DNA from: JAWWOW01 sp033851265
Lineage (GTDB): Bacteria; Actinomycetota; Actinomycetes; JAWWOW01
Assembly (NCBI GenBank): GCA_033851265.1
Contig: JAWWOW010000007.1
Location: forward strand, 186,001 to 250,000
Reading direction: 5' to 3'
DNA length: 64,000 bases
Both the position numbers and the translations under genes were made by a program. Below, piece by piece: positions 40,622 to 49,015 of this stretch. Positions within the stretch are counted from its first letter, which is position 1, and each line of letters starts with the position of its first letter. Under the pieces are notes generated by a model. The model was not told the origin of the DNA, did not search any database, and saw only the letters and a program-made list of their open reading frames with translations.

Positions 40622-41812
40622 ATGAGGGTCGTCGTTGTCGGTGCAGGTTTGGCCGGTCTGCGAACAGTCGAGCACTTGCGGCAGCTTGGCCACGCCGGAC
40701 CGTTGACGCTCCTCGGCGCAGAGATGCATCTCCCGTACGACCGGCCTCCGCTCTCCAAAGAAGTGCTGCGTGGGGAACGTCCAATTGTCTACCTGCGCGA
40801 CGCGAGCAAGTACGCCGAGCTGGACCTCGATCTGCGCCTGGGTACGGCGGCGGTAGCACTTGATGCGGGGCAACGGACGGTGGCACTCTCGGACGGCGAG
40901 CAGGTGCCGTTTGACTCGCTCGTCATTGCGACGGGAGCGACGCCGCGCACGCTTCCTGGGAGCGAACATCTGAGCGGCGTACACACACTGCGAACACTGG
41001 ATGACAGCGCTGCGCTGCACGAGCAACTAGTGCAGGCCGGCGCGGTGGCCGTGGTCGGTGGCGGCTTCATCGGCTGTGAGGTCGCGGCGAGCGCTCGCAA
41101 ACTCGGTGCCGAAGTGACACTTGTCGAGGCGTTGCCCGAACTGCTCATTCGTGCGCTGGGTGAGGAGGTCGGGAGAGAGGTCGCGGCGCTGCACGAACGC
41201 AATGGAGTCCAGGTTCGCCTTGGCGTAGCCGTGCAGGCGATTGAGGGAGACGGGCGCGTCGAGCGCCTCGTTCTCGCCGACGGAACAGTTATCGCCGCGG
41301 CCAACGTCGTCGTTGGGCTTGGTGTGCGCCCGGAGACGGACTGGCTGGACGGCTCCGGCCTGACCATCGACAACGGCGTGGTTTGCGACCGATGGTGTGA
41401 GACAAACGTGTCGGGAGTCTTTGCGGTCGGAGATATGTCTCGGTGGTTCAACGAACCAACCGCCCGCCATGAGCGGGTCGAGCACTGGACCAACGCAGCC
41501 GAGCAGGCCGCGGTTGTCGCGCACAACGTGCTTGCCACTCCGGCCGATCGCCAGGTCTATGCACCCGTGCCGTACTTCTGGAGTGATCAGTACGACGTAA
41601 AGATCCAGGCACTGGGCTTCCCGTCTCCCGATGACGATGTGCAGCTATACAAAGCCGGACCCCATCAGCGCACCGTCGCGTTGTACGCAGCGGCCGGGAT
41701 ACTCACCGCGGTCGTCGGCTTCTCCGCCACCGCGACGGTGATGAGACTCCGCCCACTGTTGGCCGGCCGCGCTTCGTTGGCCGAGGCCGCTGTGGCCATC
41801 GGCGAGCCCTAG
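40622..41812 (+). CDS. FAD-dependent NAD(P)H:ferredoxin-reductase-like oxidoreductase
   Basis: A 396-residue flavoprotein of the rubredoxin/ferredoxin reductase family (as in Rieske dioxygenase and P450 systems). It has GAGLAGLRTVEHLRQLG for FAD, HLPYDRPPLSKEVL, the NAD site GGGFIGCEVAASARKLG and VFAVGDMSRW near the second FAD contact. No ferredoxin gene or oxygenase is adjacent, so its partner is elsewhere or DoxX-linked. Confidence 0.92.
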   Translation: MRVVVVGAGLAGLRTVEHLRQLGHAGPLTLLGAEMHLPYDRPPLSKEVLRGERPIVYLRDASKYAELDLDLRLGTAAVALDAGQRTVALSDGEQVPFDSLVIATGATPRTLPGSEHLSGVHTLRTLDDSAALHEQLVQAGAVAVVGGGFIGCEVAASARKLGAEVTLVEALPELLIRALGEEVGREVAALHERNGVQVRLGVAVQAIEGDGRVERLVLADGTVIAAANVVVGLGVRPETDWLDGSGLTIDNGVVCDRWCETNVSGVFAVGDMSRWFNEPTARHERVEHWTNAAEQAAVVAHNVLATPADRQVYAPVPYFWSDQYDVKIQALGFPSPDDDVQLYKAGPHQRTVALYAAAGILTAVVGFSATATVMRLRPLLAGRASLAEAAVAIGEP

Positions 41813-41818
41813 CCGACG

Positions 41819-42631
41819 ATGGCGGCGGCGCGTCCACCTACGGTGGTGGTCGTGGAGGAACGCGGAGTTGTCGTCGACGGTGCGCTGAACGTGCGTGATC
41901 TCGGCGGACTCAGGACAGCGGACGGCCGGCAGGTGCGATCGCGACGCGTACTCCGAGCCGACAGTCTGTCCCGGCTCGAGGAGGCTGGAGTCGCGACGCT
42001 CGTCGACGACATCGGCGTACGCCTCATCATTGACCTGCGGGTCCAGGACGAATTGGGCATTGACGGCCGGGGTGCCTTGGAGGCGCATCCGGTCCGATAC
42101 GAAAACCTGCCGCTGCGGGCCTACAAGGAGCAGAAGGAGCTGCGCACGACCGTAGCCCCGGATCTGGCTGACATCGACTTGGCGGTCATCTATGCCGGCT
42201 ACCTCGAGCACAGTCCTGACTCTCTTGTGCGAGCAGTCACACTCATCTCCGAGGAGTCCAACCTCCCCGCTGTCGTGCATTGCACCGTCGGCAAGGACCG
42301 CACCGGCATCGTCGTTGCCATGCTGCTTGATGTGCTCGGGGTCGAGCACGAGGTCATCGTCGCCGACTACGCCGAAACGGCGCACAACATGGAAGCCTTG
42401 CTCGAGCGGCTGAAGCGGTCGGAGCTCTTTCGGCGCATCAAGCTCGACCAGTTGCCACCGCACGTCTTGTCGGCCGAGCCCGACACGATGCGTCGCTTCC
42501 TCGCTCAGCTCTCAGCGGAGCATGGCGGTGCCGAGCGCTGGTTCACCGATCACGGCGTAAGCGCGAAGACACTGGAAGACCTGCGTAGCGCCCTGCTCAG
42601 CGCCGAGGCGACGCGACCCCAACAGCCGTAG
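41819..42631 (+). CDS. Protein-tyrosine/serine phosphatase (IphP/PtpB-like)
   Basis: A 270-residue phosphatase with the P-loop HCTVGKDRTG, the C-x5-R signature with the lysine and aspartate typical of the bacterial IphP and mycobacterial PtpB group. It begins NVRDLGGLRTADGRQV, another hallmark. It may act on phosphoproteins or phosphoinositides. No signal peptide is seen. It is 6 bp after the flavoprotein gene, hence probably cotranscribed. Confidence 0.9.
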   Translation: MAAARPPTVVVVEERGVVVDGALNVRDLGGLRTADGRQVRSRRVLRADSLSRLEEAGVATLVDDIGVRLIIDLRVQDELGIDGRGALEAHPVRYENLPLRAYKEQKELRTTVAPDLADIDLAVIYAGYLEHSPDSLVRAVTLISEESNLPAVVHCTVGKDRTGIVVAMLLDVLGVEHEVIVADYAETAHNMEALLERLKRSELFRRIKLDQLPPHVLSAEPDTMRRFLAQLSAEHGGAERWFTDHGVSAKTLEDLRSALLSAEATRPQQP

Positions 42632-42647
42632 ATCGCACGGAGTGGGC

Positions 42648-44354
42648 TCAGGGCTCGACGTACGAACCGCCGTAGATATCGGTGTTGCCGAATTGCTTCG
42701 GGCAGTCCTTGAGCGGCGACGGCTTGGGCAGCGGGTTGGCCGTGATCAGCGATTGCCGGTACTTGTTGACGGCATCACACACCGCGGCGTGGCGGACGTC
42801 ATTCCAGACTGCCGCCCCGAAGCTGCGCACCGCAGAGACGTAGTTGTAGTCACCGAGGAACTCCGAGGTCAGGTCGTTCTGACTCGAACCACGGGCGTCT
42901 CCGACCTGCCCACGGTGCAGGGTCACGAAGGTCGCGAACATTCCCTTTGAGGTGACCTCGGCCTGCCGAACGACACCCTGCATCGGCCGGGCGGTGCTGG
43001 TCGTCTCGCGCCAGGGCGCAAGGAACGCGTCGTAGGTCAGGTAGATGTCGTGTCCGTTCGGCGCGATCCCGGCTGCCGTGAAGTTCGGTCGATCACCACT
43101 CTGCTTTGCGTCTATCGGGGCCGCCCAATGCGAGCCGCGATCCATCGACGTGGTGATGAGCGCTTCTTCGTGGTTGAGCCCCTTGCGGCCGTCCGACCAG
43201 GCGAGCACTACCTCGTTGGTCGCGTCGTTGCCAGTTGGTGCACCGTTAGCGATGTCTAGTGACGGCGACTCGCCGGCGCGCGCGCCGGCAAGTCCGTCCA
43301 TCGTGAAGCGCGGATCGTCGACTGCCACATGCGCTGGATCGAGCTTGCCGACCGGGGTAACGCTCGCAACGTTCCGCGCCGGCTCGAACGTCTTTCCGCC
43401 GTTGTAGGACCGCGCGAGCATCTGGAACCCACCGTTGTCGGTGATGTTCTCGAACGCGACGTACACGCGACCCAAGCTGTCGGTGCGGATGGCGCAACCG
43501 CTTGGGCCTGTCGTCAGCGTGGCCACCGCGTTGAAGACGATTGTCGGCGTGGAGTACGTCTTGCCACCGTCGGTCGATCGGCTCAGCACGATGGGCGAGG
43601 TGCCGTCCGGGCGGAATGACGTCCAGCAGGTGTAAACGGTGCCGAAGTGCGCGCTCGATGCAGCGTTGTCGGCCCACACTGCTTCCTTGTCGTCGAACAC
43701 TCCCGCCTCTAGGTCGTGTGATGCAATCACGGGTTTCGACCACGCCGAGTTGTGGCCGGCGGCGGCCGACTTGAGGTCGTCGGCATAGGAGATAGAGATT
43801 GCCTCGTCCGCGTCGAACGTGGACTTGTCCGGGAAGTTCGAGGCGAGGCTTGCGTAGTAGAGACGTGAGCCGTTGCTCCAGGAGAAGCCGTTGGGTCCGG
43901 GTCGCGGTCCGAATGCGAGCGCTGGGTCCCCGTCGCCGACCAGGTCGGCCTCATAGTAGTTCGGTACGGCGCCGATCGGGCCGACCTTGCCGGTGCCCGT
44001 GCGCGCTGACCAGCCGGTGTAGGTCGGCTGCTTCCACGTCTTGCCAGCGTCAAAGGAGAAGTAGATGCCGTTGTCACTGATGCCCGGTGTGAACGAGCAG
44101 TCGGATCCGTCGCACGGCGCGTTGTCTATCTCTTCGTTTGCACCCGCGACGAGCGTCTTGTAATTGGCCGGGTCGACCGCAGCCCCGACAGCGGGCTCGT
44201 TCTGCTTGTTGCGGGGGAACGGCGCGTTGGGGCTGCCCGACGTGACGAGCGAGTCGCCTGGATCAGGAGCCGCGTTGGCGGGGACCGACAGCAGCAGCGC
44301 CGTGCCGGCGAGGGGTACTGCGGCTGTGAGTGCCAGCAGTCGGCGCGTGTTCAT
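42648..44354 (-). CDS. Secreted BNR/sialidase-like propeller protein
   Basis: A 568-residue exported protein with a Sec signal ending near VPANAAP. Asp-box-like repeats are YFSFDAGKTWKQP, LSRSTDGGKTYSTP, SYNGGKTFEPA and TTSMDRGSHWAAP, predicting a six-bladed propeller. There is no lipobox or wall anchor, so it is released or held by other contacts. It is the third protein of this kind in the window. True sialidase residues were not located. Confidence 0.83.
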   Translation of the reverse strand: MNTRRLLALTAAVPLAGTALLLSVPANAAPDPGDSLVTSGSPNAPFPRNKQNEPAVGAAVDPANYKTLVAGANEEIDNAPCDGSDCSFTPGISDNGIYFSFDAGKTWKQPTYTGWSARTGTGKVGPIGAVPNYYEADLVGDGDPALAFGPRPGPNGFSWSNGSRLYYASLASNFPDKSTFDADEAISISYADDLKSAAAGHNSAWSKPVIASHDLEAGVFDDKEAVWADNAASSAHFGTVYTCWTSFRPDGTSPIVLSRSTDGGKTYSTPTIVFNAVATLTTGPSGCAIRTDSLGRVYVAFENITDNGGFQMLARSYNGGKTFEPARNVASVTPVGKLDPAHVAVDDPRFTMDGLAGARAGESPSLDIANGAPTGNDATNEVVLAWSDGRKGLNHEEALITTSMDRGSHWAAPIDAKQSGDRPNFTAAGIAPNGHDIYLTYDAFLAPWRETTSTARPMQGVVRQAEVTSKGMFATFVTLHRGQVGDARGSSQNDLTSEFLGDYNYVSAVRSFGAAVWNDVRHAAVCDAVNKYRQSLITANPLPKPSPLKDCPKQFGNTDIYGGSYVEP

Positions 44355-44511
44355 CGGGACCTCCCACTCGACGTCGTTGTCAGTCCGGAGTCTTGCCTAC
44401 TGCTCTAGGCGGTGCCACTGCCCGTGCTGCGTGCGAAGGCTGCCGTGGCGACGGACCATGTTCATCGGGGCAGGGAGCGTAGGTTCATGACGAGCCCAAG
44501 ACGGAGGCGAC

Positions 44512-46047
44512 GTGTCGAAAGCAATGAGGCGCCTGGCGCTGCTCCTGAATCTGGCCGCGCTTCTCGCTGCAGCGGTGCTTCTCGGAGCGAGTCCGCCCGC
44601 GTCGGCTGTGGTCCCGACTGGCTTCGCCGAGGTGCGGGTGGCTACCGGGCTGGTCGAGCCAACGACGATGGCGATGGCGCCCGATGGCCGAATCTTCATC
44701 GGCGAGCAAGCCGGCAAGATCCGCGTTTTTCAGGGCGGCGCGCTCCTGGCCGCGCCGTTCTTGAACATCGCCGTTGACTCGAATGGGGAACGGGGGCTGC
44801 TCGGGATCGCTTTCGACCCGAACTTCGCCGCGAACCAGTTCGTGTACGTCTACTACACCGTCCCAGGCAGCCCACCGCACAACCGTGTTTCGCGGTTCAC
44901 CGCCAGCGGCAACGTGGTCGTTCCGGGCAGTGAGCTCAGCATTCTCGATTTGGAGAACCTGTCAGCGACGAATCACAACGGCGGCGCCATCCACTTCGGG
45001 CCGGACGGGATGCTCTACGTCGCGGTGGGTGAGAACGCAAACGGCTCCAACTCGCAAACGCTTTCGAACCGGCTGGGGAAGCTGCTGCGGATCCGCTCGG
45101 ACGGCACCATCCCGACGGACAATCCCTTCTATCTCACCGCCAGCGGGGCCAACCGCTCCATCTGGGCGCTCGGATTGAGGAACCCGTACACCTTCAACTT
45201 CCTTCCTGGTAGCAGCCGAATGTTCATCAACGACGTCGGTCAGGCCACCTGGGAGGAGATCAACGACGGCATCGCCGGCTCCAACTACGGCTGGCCGACG
45301 ACGGAAGGCCCAACGACCAATCCAAACTTCCGCTCACCGTTGTACGCCTACGGGCACGGCAGCACTCCGACCACGGGGTGTGCAATCACCGGTGGCGTGT
45401 TCTACAAGCCATCAGTGGCGCAGTTCCCGAGCAGTTACGTCGGTGACTACTTTTTCGCTGACTTCTGCACCGGGTGGATCCGCAGCTACGACCCGGCTAG
45501 CACGGTGGTCTCCGGGTTCGCGTCAGGGATCGACGGACCGGTCGATCTCCTTGTCGGGGCTGGCGGCGGTCTCTTCTACTTGGCGCGCGGGAGCGGTTCG
45601 CTGGTCCGGATCACGTACGGCGCGGGGCACGGGTTGGGCGCCAGTTACTACAACAACGAGAACTTCACGGGCACGACGGTGCGCCGCGTCGACAGCACCA
45701 TCAACTTCAACTGGGGGACAGGGTCGCCGGCCCCTGGAATCGGACCGGACACGTTCAGCGTGCGATGGACCGGCGCCGTACAGGTGCCCGCCGACGGCAC
45801 CTATCAGTTCTATACGCAAACCGATGACGGGGTTCGCCTATGGGTCGATGGTGTCCTGATCGTCGACAACTTCACCAGGCATGCGGTCACCGAGAACTCC
45901 GGCGCAATCACACTCGCCACCGGCGTTCGGCACTCGATACGGATGGACTACTTCGACAGTACGAGCTCGGCTGTGGCCAAGTTGCTCTGGAGCGGGCCGA
46001 CGGTTTCGAAGGCAATCATTCCGAACAGCGCGTTGTACGTCCGCTGA
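44512..46047 (+). CDS. Secreted sugar-dehydrogenase-like propeller with C-terminal PA14 domain
   Basis: The protein is 511 residues; GTG start 5 bases after GGAGG. It has a signal peptide to about residue 32 (ASAVV). Residues 35-370 have the glucose/sorbosone dehydrogenase (PQQ-type) fold: EPTTMAMAPDGRIFIGEQAG, GERGLLGIAFDPNF, NHNGGAIHFGPDGMLYVAVG and WALGLRNPYTF. The last 130 residues are a PA14 module (GLGASYYNNENF, QTDDGVRLWVDG), a carbohydrate-binding domain. It may oxidise or just bind extracellular sugars. Confidence 0.9.
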   Translation: MSKAMRRLALLLNLAALLAAAVLLGASPPASAVVPTGFAEVRVATGLVEPTTMAMAPDGRIFIGEQAGKIRVFQGGALLAAPFLNIAVDSNGERGLLGIAFDPNFAANQFVYVYYTVPGSPPHNRVSRFTASGNVVVPGSELSILDLENLSATNHNGGAIHFGPDGMLYVAVGENANGSNSQTLSNRLGKLLRIRSDGTIPTDNPFYLTASGANRSIWALGLRNPYTFNFLPGSSRMFINDVGQATWEEINDGIAGSNYGWPTTEGPTTNPNFRSPLYAYGHGSTPTTGCAITGGVFYKPSVAQFPSSYVGDYFFADFCTGWIRSYDPASTVVSGFASGIDGPVDLLVGAGGGLFYLARGSGSLVRITYGAGHGLGASYYNNENFTGTTVRRVDSTINFNWGTGSPAPGIGPDTFSVRWTGAVQVPADGTYQFYTQTDDGVRLWVDGVLIVDNFTRHAVTENSGAITLATGVRHSIRMDYFDSTSSAVAKLLWSGPTVSKAIIPNSALYVR

Positions 46048-46049
46048 GG

Positions 46050-46523
46050 TCAGCCCTGCTGGCCGATGAACTCGTCCAATCCGGCGCGCGCCTTCTTCTG
46101 CACTGAGGAACGCACGATCGGTGTCCAGCCCAGCGCCAAGCCGACAGGACCGAGTGCTTGCCGGGCCCACGTGTAGAAGCTGAACTCGTCACGATGGTCC
46201 GCTATCCGTCCGTCGGCGAAGCGGAACGTCGCGTGTACGTCGTTGACTACGTGCCGACCGGTCTGCGCGAACGTATAGGTCGCCCGCCAGTGTGCCGAGC
46301 CGTGGTCATTCTCGGCTCCGTGTTCGAGGAGTTCGACCTTCAGGTCATCGGCCCGCGCGGTGAGCATGCGCCACATCGCCCCGGGCTCGTCGCCACGCAG
46401 GTTCTGGAACACCGGATCGGAGAACTGCGCGTTCGGTCCGTAACAGGCGGCCATGGCTGCACCGTCATGAGCATCGAAGGCCGCGTAGAAGCGCTCTATG
46501 AGCTCGTTGTTGGCAGTCGGCAC
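46050..46523 (-). CDS. SnoaL/NTF2-like protein
   Basis: A 157-residue protein, GTG start, of the NTF2-like cone fold: LIERFYAAFDAHDGAAMAACYGPNAQFSDPVF (seen here as FYAAFDAHDGAAMAA) at the N-terminus and FRFADGRIADHRDEFSFYTW later. Members include polyketide cyclases, steroid isomerases and many unknowns; no catalytic assignment is possible. It converges on the PA14-domain gene with a 2-bp gap. Confidence 0.85.
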   Translation of the reverse strand: MPTANNELIERFYAAFDAHDGAAMAACYGPNAQFSDPVFQNLRGDEPGAMWRMLTARADDLKVELLEHGAENDHGSAHWRATYTFAQTGRHVVNDVHATFRFADGRIADHRDEFSFYTWARQALGPVGLALGWTPIVRSSVQKKARAGLDEFIGQQG

Positions 46524-46552
46524 GCGGTGACCCTACCGCCGTGCAGGCGCGA

Positions 46553-47092
46553 TCAGGTCAGTCGGCGGCGGCGTACCCGGGTAGTGACGAGGAGGCCCAG
46601 CAGTACGACGGGCACCGCGGCGGCGATCGGCAGAATGCCGCCCGCGTTGATACTCCGTTGGGCCGCAACATCGACATGAAGCGCCGGGCCGCCGACGACG
46701 GGACTACCACCGGCAGCCGTGGTGACGGCGACATAGATGACGAACGTCCCGTCGTTGACAGCTTGCACGCTCCACGACTGCGGGGTGGAGCTTTTCGCGG
46801 GAATCTCGGGGAGGTACTGCGTCCGCTTCGACGACCAGTCCTCCGGGTCGACGTAGACGTTGCTGTCCAGACTCACGACGTTGAGATGCGCGACCAGTCC
46901 CGTCACCGGTTGGTCGCTCGTGTTCTGAACGGTCGACGTGAACGAGAAGTGCATGCCGATGCTGGTCGACACGTTGGTCGAGTCCTGTGTGATCTCTACC
47001 GCCCCGGCACCGGTACTCGTGTCGGCGTACGCCGCTGCAGTGCCGTTGAGTGTGAGCACTGCTGCGGCGATGGCCAAGAGCACGGGTTTCAT
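46553..47092 (-). CDS. Membrane-anchored extracytoplasmic protein of the ABC-2 operon
   Basis: A 179-residue protein: signal peptide to about 23 (AAAYA), an immunoglobulin-like beta-rich domain (FSFTSTVQNTSDQPVTGLVAHL and WSVQAVNDGTFVIYVAV), a C-terminal helix and an arginine tail. The fold suggests a NEW3/DUF-type accessory domain. Its start overlaps the permease stop, so it is part of the three-gene ABC unit. Confidence 0.8.
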   Translation of the reverse strand: MKPVLLAIAAAVLTLNGTAAAYADTSTGAGAVEITQDSTNVSTSIGMHFSFTSTVQNTSDQPVTGLVAHLNVVSLDSNVYVDPEDWSSKRTQYLPEIPAKSSTPQSWSVQAVNDGTFVIYVAVTTAAGGSPVVGGPALHVDVAAQRSINAGGILPIAAAVPVVLLGLLVTTRVRRRRLT

Positions 47093-47859
47093 GAACGATC
47101 ACCAGCCCGCAGTCTCATGTTGCTGCCGACAACGAGTGCGGCTACGCCCGTGACCACCGCGAACACAACTGGACCGATGAGCCACCGGAGTTCGTCGCCC
47201 GGGTTGTGGGCGTTCACGATCAGTTTGCTCACATATTGCAGTCCGGCGGTGATGGGATCGGCATGCAACAGGAAGTCGCCGAACCATCCATTCTGTGCGC
47301 TGGTCGGCAGCTGCGTCGGGAAGAACACCGCGATCAAGATGAAAAGGCTCACCGAGAGCGCAATACGGCTCGACGAAGCAACGGCACTGACCGCGAGCCC
47401 CAAGCCGCAGAGGCAGAGTGCGAGCAGGAACCCGACACCCAGCCCAGCCAGCAAGGCCGTGGACAGGATGTGCGTCCCGCGGGCGAGGTACCAGATGTAA
47501 GGCGCCGAGACGAGGTAGGCAGCCAGCCACAGTGACATCGCCGATGCGGCCTTACCAATGACGAGGGCGGCGCGAGGTGCTGGCGTGAGAAGAAGGGTCT
47601 CGAGGGTGCCTCGCTCGCGCTCACCGCTGATGGAGTCGGCGGCAGCCACGAGCACGAGGAGCGCGGATACGGCAACAGCGACCTGCAGGGTCAGGCTGAC
47701 CGCTTCTCGTTGTTCCAGAAAGTTCAGCGCGCGGTTGCTGGCCACCAGGTAACTCGTGACGCTGAGCATCGCGGCGTACGCGACCATCAAGGGCAGTCCA
47801 CGGCCTGATAGCCAAAGATCACGTATCTCCTGGCGAGCGACGATGCGCGTTTCGTTCAT
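47089..47859 (-). CDS. ABC-2-type permease
   Basis: A 256-residue permease with six predicted helices. The sequence DSISGERERGTLETLLLTPAPR is the hallmark loop of the ABC-2/NosY group. It overlaps the ATPase gene upstream and the anchored protein gene downstream by 4 bases each. It is probably an exporter of a lipid, polymer or peptide, or acts in protein maturation. Confidence 0.9.
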   Translation of the reverse strand: MNETRIVARQEIRDLWLSGRGLPLMVAYAAMLSVTSYLVASNRALNFLEQREAVSLTLQVAVAVSALLVLVAAADSISGERERGTLETLLLTPAPRAALVIGKAASAMSLWLAAYLVSAPYIWYLARGTHILSTALLAGLGVGFLLALCLCGLGLAVSAVASSSRIALSVSLFILIAVFFPTQLPTSAQNGWFGDFLLHADPITAGLQYVSKLIVNAHNPGDELRWLIGPVVFAVVTGVAALVVGSNMRLRAGDRS

Positions 47860-48803
47860 GCGTCGGCCGTGAGGGTGATGAATGCGTCGCTGAGTCGTCC
47901 GCGTTCGAACTCGAACGCAAGGACAGCCACCTGCGCGTTCAGAAGGACGCCGAGGATACGAGCTGCACCCGCTTCCGGGCTCACCCCATCGCGCAACTGG
48001 ACGTGCAGTTCGTCACGGGTGTCGGCTCGCGCCTCAGACACGACATCACTGGCACCTGCCAGTGTCCGCACAGCCGTATCGAGCTGCTCCGCCGGTACCC
48101 GAACCGTTGCCTGTCGTGGCGCGGCCGCACGGCGCGCGACCTCTTGCACCGTGCCGTCGGCGACAACGCGTCCTCTGTTCAGGATGAGCACGCGACTACA
48201 GATCTCCTCGACCTCCGCAAGGAGATGCGTGCTCAAGACAATGGTCGCTCCGTGGTCGCGTGCGATGGAGGCGATGAGGTCCAAGACCTGACGCTGGCCC
48301 GCGGGGTCGAGTCCGAGCGAAGGCTCGTCGAGAAAGATGACCTGCGGGTGATGCACGAGGGCGCGCGCAATTCCTAGCCGCTGGCGCATGCCACGGCTGT
48401 AGCCGGCGACCAGCGATTTCCCGCGTTCGGTCAGTCCGACCTGGCGCAGCAGCTGACGGGCCGACGCCTTGGCGTCGACGCGCGACGTCCCGTACAACTG
48501 CGCGTGGAAGGACAGCAGTTCTTCGCCGGTCTGCCCCTCGGGGTAGCCCGCGCTCTCCGGTAGGACCCCGACCCGCCGCCGGATCTCGATCGGCTTGTCG
48601 TGCCGTGCCCCGGCGACAACGAACGATCCTGAGTCCGCCGGCAGGACCGTGGTCAGGATACGAATGACCGTTGTCTTTCCGGCACCGTTGGGGCCGAGAA
48701 AGCCGACGACCGCACCCGGCTGGATCTCCAGATCTAGCGAGTGCACGGCGCGCCGACTCCCGTAGGACTTGCTGAGCCCATGACACTCGATGGCCGGCGG
48801 CAC
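47856..48803 (-). CDS. ABC transporter ATPase (drug-resistance/NosF-like)
   Basis: The protein is 315 residues from a GTG. Walker A GPNGAGKTT, Q-loop VLPESAG, signature YSRGMRQRLGIARAL and Walker B VIFLDEPSLGLDPAGQ, with the switch histidine in STHLLAE. The C-terminal 90 residues form the extra domain typical of DrrA/NosF-type ATPases. First gene of the operon with the ABC-2 permease. Confidence 0.93.
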   Translation of the reverse strand: MPPAIECHGLSKSYGSRRAVHSLDLEIQPGAVVGFLGPNGAGKTTVIRILTTVLPADSGSFVVAGARHDKPIEIRRRVGVLPESAGYPEGQTGEELLSFHAQLYGTSRVDAKASARQLLRQVGLTERGKSLVAGYSRGMRQRLGIARALVHHPQVIFLDEPSLGLDPAGQRQVLDLIASIARDHGATIVLSTHLLAEVEEICSRVLILNRGRVVADGTVQEVARRAAAPRQATVRVPAEQLDTAVRTLAGASDVVSEARADTRDELHVQLRDGVSPEAGAARILGVLLNAQVAVLAFEFERGRLSDAFITLTADA

Positions 48804-48857
48804 AGTCAGAGCGTCACGTACGTCACCTGAAGTCGCGCTGAAGCCTCGTGGTGGTTA

Positions 48858-48914
48858 CTAGGTACCGGCGAAGGATCTAGGTATTGGCCAAGAATCTCGG
48901 TACTGGCCACGAAT
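48858..48914. repeat. Three tandem 19-bp direct repeats
   Basis: Three consecutive units of exactly 19 bp: CTAGGTACCGGCGAAGGAT, CTAGGTATTGGCCAAGAAT, CTCGGTACTGGCCACGAAT. Consensus CTMGGTAYYGGCSAMGRAT. They lie in the gap between the ABC-2 operon (minus) and the kinase operon (plus). The length near two helical turns suits tandem protein binding, such as a response regulator or other activator. Confidence 0.75.
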
Positions 48915-49015
48915 CGGTCGCGAACTTGTCCGCATTTGTGTGGGGCCGTGCCATTGTGCGCCCGCATTTGACGCCGATGTCTGGTGCGTTCTAGCCATGC
49001 CCGATTGGTCCCACC

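Noticed and set aside
14875..44354. True sialidase activity for the three BNR proteins
   Set aside because: Asp-boxes alone mark many non-enzymatic propellers; I could not locate the arginine triad or catalytic tyrosine/glutamate pair.
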